From assembly GCF_009725235.1 (NCBI RefSeq), contig NZ_WJFC01000115.1, positions 1-40,343 on the forward strand: a DNA stretch of 40,343 bases, given 5' to 3'. The notes beneath the pieces were generated by a model, which did not search any database, was not told where the DNA came from, and saw only the letters and a program-made list of their open reading frames with translations. Below, in pieces: positions 33,009 through 40,343 of the stretch. This stretch comes from Scytonema sp. UIC 10036. Its GTDB lineage: Bacteria > Cyanobacteriota > Cyanobacteriia > Cyanobacteriales > Nostocaceae. Within the stretch, counting starts at the first letter, position 1. Every line of letters begins with the position of its first letter. Both the position numbers and the translations under genes were made by a program.

Positions 33009-35663
33009 ATGAAGCTGCTGATTCGGTCAATCGCGATCGCTCTCTTAGCGCTACTCTTAAGTTTAGGTATCCATACCCTAATCCCGCTGAGTGCTAAGCC
33101 AGTCGCGGCGGAGCGGGAATTAACGTTGATGCAAGCAGGTAACCAACACTACGATGCCGGTCAATTTTTGGAAGCGGCTCAAGTATGGCAACAAGCTGCA
33201 CACACCTATGAACAAGCAGGCGATCGCACTCATCAAGCCCTAGCATTAAGCTTTGTCTCATTAGCTAAGCAACAACTCGGACAATGGCAGCAAGCCCAAG
33301 CAGCAATTGATACAAGCTTATCTCTACTGACGAACATAGATAAACCAAGCACTCGCATCCACGCTCAAGTATTAAATGCTCTTGCAGGTTTGCAATTAGT
33401 GGGAGGTAAAGCAAAACTAGGACAAGACTCTGCTCAAGCGGCTCTCAAAACTTGGCAACAGGTGGAGACTCTTTACAGACAAGCTGGTGACTCTGTAGGA
33501 ACGATTGGTAGCCAGGTTAATCAAGCTCAAGCGCTGCAAACTTTGGGGCTTTACCGTCAAGCTAGAAAATTACTGGTACAAATTCGCCAAACTTTAGAAC
33601 AATCCCCAGATTCTCGTTTAAAGATGACTGGTTTACGCACCTTAAGCGATCTCTTCCAACAAACAGGAGAGTTACAAGACTCGCAAAAGATACTGACACA
33701 GGCTTTAGCAGTAGCCGAAAAATTAGGATTGCACCAAGAAAAGAGCATAACTTTACTGAGTTTAGGAAATACAGCTCGCGCCCAAAAACAAACTGAGAAA
33801 GCCTTAGAATTGTATCAACAAGCAGAAACAGTTGCAGCCAATCGATTTCCCCTGCTAGGAATGCAAGCACAACTCAATCGTTTGAGCTTACTCATCGAAA
33901 CGCACCAGTGGGAGCAAGCTCGGTATTTGGGGTCGCAAATTCGGGAACCGCTAGCGATTTTCCCTCCAGGTCGGTCTACTGTTAACGCCCAAGTCAACTT
34001 AGCGAAGAATCTGATTTGTCTGCAACTCCAACGCAGTACACCTATGTGCCCTTTACTACCATACAGGAAAAATCAGCCCTCACAAACTAAAACTGTAAAC
34101 GAGCCATCGAACTCAGTCATTATTGCTCTATTGAATGCGGCGGTGCAACAAGCCGAAAACCTCCAAGACTCCCGCACCCAGTCTTACGCTTTGGGAAATC
34201 TCGGTCAGTTTTACGAACAGCAAGGCGAATGGCAAAAAGCGAAAGCATACACTATCAAAGCCCTCAGTCTCTCCCAGCAGATTCAAGCTGGTGATATTAA
34301 CTACCAATGGCAATGGCAGTTAGGAAGACTCCTGAAACAAGAAGATATCCCAGGAGCGATCGCCGCTTATTCCCAAGCTGTTAAATCTTTGCAATCCATC
34401 CGCAGCGATTTGGTGACTCTCAATCCCGATATTCAATTTGGCTTTCGGGAGGAGGTAGAACCAGTTTATCGAGAACTAGTTAATTTGCTCTTACAAGCCC
34501 AGACTCCCAGCCAGGAAAACCTCAAGCAAGCCCGTGAAGCCATTGAGGCACTTCAACTGGCTGAACTCGACAACTTCTTTCGGGATGCTTGCGCCCAAGC
34601 CAAGCCAGAACAGCTTGATAAGATTGTAGACAGCGCCGCTCCCCCAACAGCCGTCTTTTATGGAATTGTTTTGCCAGATCGCATGGAGTTCATTCTCAAG
34701 TTACCCAAACAATCTAACTTGCTCCATTACAGAACTCAAGTTTCTCAAGAAGAAGTCGAAAGTACCTTAAAACAACTGCAACAGAAGCTAACCCAGCCTA
34801 AACCCTCGAAAGAACTACCTCAATTATCTCAGCAAGTCTATAACTGGTTGCTCCGCCAAGCTGAACCCGATCTCGCTAAAAACAGCATTAATACCTTGGT
34901 ATTTGTGTTAGATTTTTCTTTGCAGAATATTCCCCTTGCTGTTCTTGACGACGGCAAACAATATTTAGTTCAGAAGTATGCTCTAGCTATCAGTCCGGGT
35001 TTGCAGCTAATAGAATCCCAACCCTTGACACAGATTCAACTTAATGTATTAACAGCAGGGGTAAGCGAAAGACGTACCGTTGCAGGTAGAACCTTTGATT
35101 CCCTCAACCAAGTTCCTCTCGAACTCGAACGAATTCAGGCTGAAGTAACAAGAAGCCAAAAACTTCTAAACTCTACATTAAGCGCCGACAACTTAAGAAA
35201 GGCAGTTGAATCAGTTCCTTTCTCTGTGATTCACCTTGCTACCCACGGTAATTTCAGTTCTAACCCAGACGAAACCTTTGTTTTGCTGTGGGATCGTTTG
35301 CTAGAAGCTAAGAATTTCGATCGATTACTTGGAATTGGCGATCGCATCAATACACGAGCAATTGAATTATTGGCGCTCAGTGCGTGTGAAACTGCCACTG
35401 GCGACAAACGAGCCACATTAGGTTTAGCAGGAATCGCTGTCCGAGCCGGAGCACGCAGCACATTAGCGACACTTTGGCAAGTCAAAGATGAGTCTACAGC
35501 TGCATTTGCTATTCAATTTTATAAAGTTTTAAAAAATGAAAAGTTAACAAAAGCTCAAGCACTGCGCCAAGCTCAACTGTATCTGATAGAAAAGCATCCT
35601 AACACTAATTATCGCCTACCTTATTATTGGGCACCGTTCGTTTTAGTAGGCAATTGGTTGTAG
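33009..35663 (+). CDS. exported TPR-CHAT protease
   Basis: An 884-residue protein with a signal peptide (SIAIALLALLLSLGIHTLIP). TPR-type helical repeats follow from about residue 35 to 480 (for example HYDAGQFLEAAQVWQQAAH). A CHAT (caspase-like) domain occupies about 560-880. Its catalytic His lies in SVIHLATHGNFSS (about 744) and Cys in LLALSACETATGD (about 793), both intact; GARSTLATLWQVKDESTAAF and YYWAPFVLVGNW end the domain. It starts four bases after the FHA stop with TAGGAG, so co-transcription is clear. CHAT proteins of this layout are thought to be site-specific proteases. An exported form next to an exoprotein suggests that the FHA protein or the GG-leader cargos are its substrates. 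That is inference. Confidence 0.92.
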   Translation: MKLLIRSIAIALLALLLSLGIHTLIPLSAKPVAAERELTLMQAGNQHYDAGQFLEAAQVWQQAAHTYEQAGDRTHQALALSFVSLAKQQLGQWQQAQAAIDTSLSLLTNIDKPSTRIHAQVLNALAGLQLVGGKAKLGQDSAQAALKTWQQVETLYRQAGDSVGTIGSQVNQAQALQTLGLYRQARKLLVQIRQTLEQSPDSRLKMTGLRTLSDLFQQTGELQDSQKILTQALAVAEKLGLHQEKSITLLSLGNTARAQKQTEKALELYQQAETVAANRFPLLGMQAQLNRLSLLIETHQWEQARYLGSQIREPLAIFPPGRSTVNAQVNLAKNLICLQLQRSTPMCPLLPYRKNQPSQTKTVNEPSNSVIIALLNAAVQQAENLQDSRTQSYALGNLGQFYEQQGEWQKAKAYTIKALSLSQQIQAGDINYQWQWQLGRLLKQEDIPGAIAAYSQAVKSLQSIRSDLVTLNPDIQFGFREEVEPVYRELVNLLLQAQTPSQENLKQAREAIEALQLAELDNFFRDACAQAKPEQLDKIVDSAAPPTAVFYGIVLPDRMEFILKLPKQSNLLHYRTQVSQEEVESTLKQLQQKLTQPKPSKELPQLSQQVYNWLLRQAEPDLAKNSINTLVFVLDFSLQNIPLAVLDDGKQYLVQKYALAISPGLQLIESQPLTQIQLNVLTAGVSERRTVAGRTFDSLNQVPLELERIQAEVTRSQKLLNSTLSADNLRKAVESVPFSVIHLATHGNFSSNPDETFVLLWDRLLEAKNFDRLLGIGDRINTRAIELLALSACETATGDKRATLGLAGIAVRAGARSTLATLWQVKDESTAAFAIQFYKVLKNEKLTKAQALRQAQLYLIEKHPNTNYRLPYYWAPFVLVGNWL

Positions 35664-35806
35664 GCAGCCTCAAGATTCCGGCAAATACAAACCATTACTA
35701 TCAAAAGTTAGAGTATATCTTTTGAATCTTTTATTATTTTGCGTCTTAGCGTCTTTGCGTGAGATAAAAAATGTAATTTCTTCCTCCAAAAATAGGCAAA
35801 AATAAA

Positions 35807-35836
35807 ACCCGCTTTTGCTGACTTAGCCAAGCGGGT
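35807..35836. terminator. 8-bp inverted repeat between convergent genes
   Basis: ACCCGCTT (35807-35814) and AAGCGGGT (35829-35836) between the converging CHAT and NRPS genes. It is preceded by A-rich and followed by mixed sequence. It could act as a weak terminator in either direction. Confidence 0.45.
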
Positions 35837-35871
35837 GAGAGTGAGCTTGTATGGCAGTTTGATATTAGTAG

Positions 35872-35888
35872 ACTTTAGCCCTACCTAC
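35872..35888 (-). repeat. partial reverse copy of the GTAGGTAGGGCTAAAG repeat
   Basis: ACTTTAGCCCTACCTAC is the reverse complement of the first 16 bases of the 8713 repeat plus a mismatch. It lies at the 3' end of the NRPS gene, whereas another copy (40163) lies just upstream of that gene. Confidence 0.7.
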
Positions 35889-35909
35889 AACTCCTTTTTT
35901 ACTGAAGTT

Positions 35910-38900
35910 CTAGAGACTATAAACCTTCTCTAAAACACACTTCAATTTTTCTGCGACTTCACGGACATGAGGCTCATTAAACATAGTAAAGTGAGAGCCA
36001 GGAATGTGATAAACATCTATTTCGCCATCGACTAAACTCCCCCAGCCTAATAAAGGATCGTATTGTAAGCCAACAGCCCTATCTTGAGCATCAAGACACC
36101 TTTCATCAGTTCGCAAGACAGCTATTCGACCAGAAAAAGGTTGGTATTTATATCGATCCCAAGCCATCAGATTACAGTCCATAACTTTTAAATGTGGGTC
36201 ATCTTGAGACAAAGACTCCACAACTCCCAAGAAACTTAAATATTTCCGGCGCAGATGGAACAAAGCCCATTGAGTCCATCCCCTTATCTTTGTACTGATA
36301 TAAACAGGACCTGCTTTTACCAAATTCTCAAAATGGAGAAAAATTCTGGCAACAAATGGCAACCGTTTGGTTTGTCCGGGAACACCACTATCAAGCATGA
36401 TAATAATAGCTATTTCTTGACCCTGCTGGCGAAGTTGCTGTGCTATTTCGTAAGCAATTGTACCTCCTAATGAGTACCCACCAAGATAATACGGACCTTG
36501 AGGCTGGATAGCTTGAATTGCTTTGATATATAGTGCAGCCATATCTTCAATCTTGGTTAATGGAGCCTCCTTACCATCAATTCCTTGAGGCTGTATCCCG
36601 TAGATTGGTTGGTCTTTCCCTATATGTATTGCTGCGGAACGATAACAAAGCACTTCTCCACCAAGAGGGTGAATCAAGAACAGGGGAGGTTTGGAACCTA
36701 TTGGTTGGATTGGCACAAGAATACTTAAAGAAGAACCTTCGCCTTGCTCTGTCTTAGAGGATGTTTCTTCTCCTTGACCATCGCTTTGGTGTTGCTTGTT
36801 CAATAACAACTCCCCAAGAGCTTCTATAGTACTCGATTGAAAGAGAGTTGCGAGGGGTAATTTTTTACCTAATTCCTTCTCAATTTTGGAAAAGAGTTTT
36901 ACTGCTAGTAAAGAATGTCCCCCAATATCAAAGAAATTATCTTTGACACCAATAGGTTGGAACCCTAAAATCTCTTCCCAAATTTGAGCCAACTGCTGTT
37001 CTACTTCATTGCGAGGAGCAATATAGTTCCTTTCCGATTCTAAGTTTGTGATGTCAGGTGCAGGAAGTGCGCGGCGGTTCACTTTACCACTTGGAGTTAG
37101 AGGTAGCGTATCTAATACCACAAAAGCCGAGGGTACCATATACTCAGGTAGCTGCTCTTTCAGGAAAGAACGCAATTCACTCACAGTTGGTACTGAGTCT
37201 TGATCTGGAACAATGTAAGCAACTAAACGTTTATCTCCAGGAATATCTTGACGGACAATAACTACAGCTTGGTGGACAGATAGATGCTTGCTGAGTAAAG
37301 CTTCTAGCTCTCCCAATTCAATCCGGAATCCACGTATTTTGACTTGGTTATCTATACGGCCAAGATATTCAATATTACCATCAGGCAAAAAGCGGGCTAA
37401 ATCTCCCGTTTTATACAATCGATTGGATTTTGGATTTTGGATTTTGGATTTTGGATTGCCATCATCTGGTTCCAATCTAAAGTGTGGAATTGGCAATCCA
37501 GAATCATCAAAGGGGTTGAAAATAAATTTTTCTGCTGTCAATTCTGGGCGGTTGAGATATCCCCGTGCTAATGCAACACCGCCAATATAGAGTTCTCCGG
37601 GTACACCAGTGGGAACTGGTTGTAAATTGGAGTCAAGAATATAGATTGAAGTGTTGGCAATGGGACGACCAATGGGCGGAAGGACTGACCAATTCTTTAC
37701 GCGATCGGGCAAAGTGAAAGTAGTGACAACATGGCTTTCTGATGGTCCGTAATGATTGTGTAATTTACACTGAGGTAATTTTTCAAATAAGTTAATCAGC
37801 GCGGGAGTTGTCTGCAACTGTTCCCCCGCAGTGATGATTTCTTGCAAACTGCTTGGCACTGATAATGACGCCGCTGCAACTTCTGCAAGCTGTTGTAAAG
37901 CTACAAAGGGTAAAAACAGTCTGTTAATTTCTTTCTGTTTCAGAAAATCTAACAGTGCTGATGCATCTCGCCGCAAATCTTCTGCTATTAAAACTAGGGT
38001 TCCACCAGAACACCAAGTGGCGAACATTTCTTGGAAGGAAACATCAAAGCTGATGGGTGAAAATTGCAGAGTTTTTGCGTCTGTGGAAACAGTTGTATTT
38101 TCTAGCTGCCAGAAAATAAGATTGCAAAGGGGAAGTTGTTTCATGGCTACCCCTTTTGGTTTCCCTGTAGAACCAGAAGTGTAGATGATATATGCTAGGT
38201 TTTCTAGCTGAACGCCACTGACTAAATTCTCTTTGCTTTCTTGGTTGATGGTAGCCCAATGTGTGTCAAGGCAAATTGTCTGTGCGTTGTGTTTGGGCAA
38301 TGCAGTTGCTAACTTCTCACTTGTCAGCAGCACTGTGACTTGAGAATCTGACAGCATAAAACTTAGTCGGTCTTGGGGATATGCTGGATCTAAAGGTACA
38401 TAAGCCCCACCTGCTTTGAGAATTCCCAGCAATCCTACAACCATTTCGAGAGAACGCTGTATGCAAATACCAACTGCAACATCTGGTCCTACACCGAAGC
38501 TTTGCAAGTAATGTGCCAATTGGTTGGCGCGATTGTTTAACTCTCGATATGTGAGTTGTTGGTTTTCAAACTCGACTGCAACTGCATTCGGAGTCCGTTC
38601 TACTTGTGCTTCAAATAATTTATCAATGCATTCTAAAGTATAATCGGCTTTAGTATTGTTCCATTCAACTAAAAGCTGATTTTTCTCAGTTTCCGTAAGC
38701 AGTGGCAATTCGCTAATACGTTGTTGTGGATTAGCAACAATTCCTTCAAGCGTTGTTTGCAAATGCCCGCTCATACGAGTTATGGTTGCTTGCTCGAATA
38801 GATCGGTGTTGTATTCCCATATTAAGCGCAATCCTTGTTCTGTTTCTTCCGCAAACAAGGTTAGGTCAAACTTGGATGTAGAAAGACACAGTTCCAAAGG

Positions 38901-40130
38901 CGCGATAGACAGTCCGGGTAACTCAAACGATTGCTTTGGTGTATTCAACGTGAACATCACCTGAAACAATGGATTGTATGAGAGCGATCGCTCCGGTTGC
39001 AATTCTTCAACTAGCTTTTCAAATGGCAAATCCTGGTTGACATTAGCAGAAATAGCCACTTTTCTTACCTTCTGCAACAATTCCCGAAAAGTGGGATTGC
39101 CAGACAGATCGGTACGTAAAACCAGGGTATTAATAAAAAATCCAATCAGCCCTTCGATTTCTGCCCGACTTCTATTGGTTGTTGGTGAGCCTACTAATAT
39201 ATCTTCTTGTCCGGTATAGCGGTACAACAGAGTTTGGAATGCTGCCAACAGTGTCATAAATAAAGTGACACCTTCTTGCCGTGAAAGTTTTTGTAGTGCC
39301 GATAATAACCTTTGAGGTAAAACAAAATATTCCTTTGCACCTCGATAAGCTTGAATCGGCGGACGTGGTTTATCTGTAGGCAATTCCAGAACTGGAGTTG
39401 CACCTGCTAGCTGTTGTTTCCAGTAGTTAATTTGGTTTTCTAAAACTTCCCCTCTCAACCATTGGCGTTGCCAAACCGCATAGTCAGCGTATTGAATGGG
39501 CAATTTTGGCAACGGGTTGGGCTGTCCGTCAAGAAATGCTTTGTAAAGTGTTGTTAATTCATCGTACAAAATACCCATTGACCAAGCATCAGCAGCAATG
39601 TGATGTATGACCAACAATAAGATATGCTCTTGGGGCGATAGTTGTAGCAAGCAACCACGTAGCATCAAATCTGATGTCAGGTCAAAAGGGCGTTTGGCTT
39701 CATTTTTTAATAAGTTTTGGACAGCAGAACTGCGATTGCTCTCTGAAGAATTTTGAAGGTCGATTATTTTTAATTCTACCGATTGCGGTTCAGAAATTGT
39801 CTGTACGGGATTGCCATCTAATGAAATAAAGTTAGTTCGTAGTGATTCATGTCTGGCAACAATAGCATCTAAAGATTGTTGCAAAACAGCTATATTCAGT
39901 GTTCCTTGCAACTGTAAAACTTCAGGGATATGATAAAACGAGCTATTAGGTTCCAACTGCTCTAAAAACCACAGTCGCTGTTGAGCAAAAGATAGAGGAA
40001 TTGATGAGTTTTCATCTCTTATAGGAATCGTCTGCTCTGTTTTAGTACTAACTGTTTTATTTTTAAGTTTTAGCTCTAGTAAGGCTCTTTTAGCTGGTGA
40101 CAGAGAAGCTATCTTTTGATTAATATCCAT
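35910..40130 (-). CDS. single-module NRPS (C-A-PCP-TE), predicted proline-type adenylation
   Basis: A 1406-residue nonribosomal peptide synthetase. The condensation domain (about 40-470) has the active-site HHIAADAWS (about 172), with Ala where the usual HHxxxDG has Gly. The adenylation domain (about 490-1010) has YTSGSTGKPKG and NHYGPSESH. Reading the pocket by alignment to PheA gives D, V, Q, F, I, A, H, V, V and K, which I recall as a proline code. The PCP Ser is in DNFFDIGGHSLLAVKLF (about 1073). The thioesterase has GGYSLGG (about 1218), LDSG and a C-terminal His in IPGSHFTMFNEPH. A helical N-terminal segment and the absence of a loading module fit the terminal subunit of a multi-protein line, but no upstream subunit is visible before the window edge (213 bp). 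An in-frame heptamer repeat interrupts the A domain between core motifs A6 and A7. Confidence 0.95.
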   Translation of the reverse strand: MDINQKIASLSPAKRALLELKLKNKTVSTKTEQTIPIRDENSSIPLSFAQQRLWFLEQLEPNSSFYHIPEVLQLQGTLNIAVLQQSLDAIVARHESLRTNFISLDGNPVQTISEPQSVELKIIDLQNSSESNRSSAVQNLLKNEAKRPFDLTSDLMLRGCLLQLSPQEHILLLVIHHIAADAWSMGILYDELTTLYKAFLDGQPNPLPKLPIQYADYAVWQRQWLRGEVLENQINYWKQQLAGATPVLELPTDKPRPPIQAYRGAKEYFVLPQRLLSALQKLSRQEGVTLFMTLLAAFQTLLYRYTGQEDILVGSPTTNRSRAEIEGLIGFFINTLVLRTDLSGNPTFRELLQKVRKVAISANVNQDLPFEKLVEELQPERSLSYNPLFQVMFTLNTPKQSFELPGLSIAPLELCLSTSKFDLTLFAEETEQGLRLIWEYNTDLFEQATITRMSGHLQTTLEGIVANPQQRISELPLLTETEKNQLLVEWNNTKADYTLECIDKLFEAQVERTPNAVAVEFENQQLTYRELNNRANQLAHYLQSFGVGPDVAVGICIQRSLEMVVGLLGILKAGGAYVPLDPAYPQDRLSFMLSDSQVTVLLTSEKLATALPKHNAQTICLDTHWATINQESKENLVSGVQLENLAYIIYTSGSTGKPKGVAMKQLPLCNLIFWQLENTTVSTDAKTLQFSPISFDVSFQEMFATWCSGGTLVLIAEDLRRDASALLDFLKQKEINRLFLPFVALQQLAEVAAASLSVPSSLQEIITAGEQLQTTPALINLFEKLPQCKLHNHYGPSESHVVTTFTLPDRVKNWSVLPPIGRPIANTSIYILDSNLQPVPTGVPGELYIGGVALARGYLNRPELTAEKFIFNPFDDSGLPIPHFRLEPDDGNPKSKIQNPKSNRLYKTGDLARFLPDGNIEYLGRIDNQVKIRGFRIELGELEALLSKHLSVHQAVVIVRQDIPGDKRLVAYIVPDQDSVPTVSELRSFLKEQLPEYMVPSAFVVLDTLPLTPSGKVNRRALPAPDITNLESERNYIAPRNEVEQQLAQIWEEILGFQPIGVKDNFFDIGGHSLLAVKLFSKIEKELGKKLPLATLFQSSTIEALGELLLNKQHQSDGQGEETSSKTEQGEGSSLSILVPIQPIGSKPPLFLIHPLGGEVLCYRSAAIHIGKDQPIYGIQPQGIDGKEAPLTKIEDMAALYIKAIQAIQPQGPYYLGGYSLGGTIAYEIAQQLRQQGQEIAIIIMLDSGVPGQTKRLPFVARIFLHFENLVKAGPVYISTKIRGWTQWALFHLRRKYLSFLGVVESLSQDDPHLKVMDCNLMAWDRYKYQPFSGRIAVLRTDERCLDAQDRAVGLQYDPLLGWGSLVDGEIDVYHIPGSHFTMFNEPHVREVAEKLKCVLEKVYSL
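37425..37457 (+). repeat. tandem heptamer GGATTTT inside the NRPS gene
   Basis: Four full copies of GGATTTT and most of a fifth. In the NRPS frame this encodes NPKSKIQNPKS, a hallmark of the short tandem heptamers of filamentous cyanobacteria, between GVALARGYLNRPELTAEKF and YKTGDLARF. The array preserves the reading frame. Confidence 0.9.
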
Positions 40131-40135
40131 TTTGT

Positions 40136-40163
40136 TAGTGGTTAGTTGTTAGTGGTTAGTGTG
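40136..40163 (+). repeat. tandem TTAGTGG-type repeat before the NRPS start
   Basis: Degenerate copies of GTTAGTGGTTAGTT directly 5' of the NRPS ATG. This replaces any obvious ribosome-binding site. Confidence 0.65.
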
Positions 40164-40185
40164 TAGGTAGGGCTAAAGCCCACCA
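40163..40185 (+). repeat. dispersed repeat GTAGGTAGGGCTAAAGCCCA, copy 2
   Basis: Exact copy of 8713-8735, located upstream of the NRPS gene. Confidence 0.85.
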
Positions 40186-40226
40186 GATCTCAATACTGCG
40201 TAGGTTTTGCATAAAAACACGCAATT

Positions 40227-40343
40227 ACGTAGGTTGGGGAGCCAGCCCTGAAGGAGGGTTTCCCTCCGTAGGGGACTGGCGTTTGAGGAACGAAACCCAA
40301 CATTTATCGGCATTTGTTGGGTAACGCTTGTGCTCAACCCAAC
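40227..40343 (+). repeat. nested dispersed repeats at the window edge
   Basis: The ACGTAGGTTGGG repeat starts at 40227 and is interrupted after TTGGG by a hairpin-rich insert (GAGCCAGCCCTGAAGGAGGG, then TTTCCCTCCGTAGGGGACTGGC). It resumes as TTGAGGAACGAAACCCAACA near 40283. A terminal TTGTTGGGTAACG and CTCAACCCAAC complete it. The insert is itself a palindrome of a second repeat family. Confidence 0.75.

Noticed and set aside
35231..35485. Minus-strand frame within the CHAT protease domain
   Set aside because: It is a shadow of the conserved CHAT region.
37425..37457. Heptamer array as a CRISPR or phase-variable switch
   Set aside because: The units are seven bases without spacers, and the array keeps the frame in coding sequence; it fits the known STRR heptamers.

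Overview
The window looks like a filamentous, probably nostocalean, cyanobacterium. The HIP1 palindrome GCGATCGC is scattered throughout, short tandem heptamer repeats and several dispersed repeat families are present, and the proteins are typical of large cyanobacterial genomes: a PAO/Tic55-type Rieske oxygenase, a MysC-like ATP-grasp ligase, DUF928, DUF1822, CHASE2, CHAT and FHA-type TPS proteins, and an NRPS. Gene density is moderate and the window is rich in gene fossils.

Layout. 1-3.6 kb (minus strand): miaB, a small hypothetical gene and a Rieske oxygenase. 3.6-7.6 kb is a decay zone: a WD40-repeat scrap, a small lipoprotein-like ORF, an intact but unrecognised gene (4345-4761), an alpha-L-fucosidase scrap fused out of frame to an S-formylglutathione hydrolase lacking its N-terminus, a run of hairpins that may be an RNA, and a scrap of an ABC exporter ATPase. 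7.6-11.7 kb (plus): an EamA/DMT permease, a MysC-like ATP-grasp ligase and a YbdK-family carboxylate-amine ligase, possibly one small-molecule conjugation and export locus. 12-12.9 kb: a PrlF/YhaV-type toxin-antitoxin pair. 12.9-15.6 kb (minus): a broken zinc alcohol dehydrogenase downstream of an intact pyruvate/indolepyruvate-type decarboxylase.

15.7-22.5 kb (minus) is a four-gene cassette read as sigma-70-like factor, DUF1822/HEAT protein, CHAT-CHASE2 membrane protein, DUF928 protein. Head-to-head with it, 22.8-35.7 kb (plus) holds the most interesting region: two long and two short double-glycine-leader precursors, a C39-peptidase ABC exporter (PCAT), a HlyD-type adaptor, a large FHA/TPS-domain exoprotein and an exported TPR-CHAT protease. 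The long precursors carry cores of about 107-110 residues with an acidic, C2-like Asp motif. Just upstream (22783-23286) lies a collapsed second copy of PCAT, HlyD and FHA: three short fragments fused in exactly the order of the intact locus. The precursor block itself is a tandem duplication with shared leader, ribosome-binding and terminator segments.

35.9-40.1 kb (minus) is a one-module NRPS (C-A-PCP-TE) whose specificity residues read as a proline-type pocket and whose adenylation domain carries an in-frame heptamer repeat. The window ends in nested dispersed repeats.

Working model (inference): PCAT and HlyD mature and export the GG-leader proteins, the FHA protein is a surface or secreted exoprotein, and the exported CHAT protease processes or responds to one of them. 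The divergent sigma/CHAT-CHASE2 cassette could sense and regulate the system. No tRNA, rRNA, CRISPR array or intact transposase was seen.
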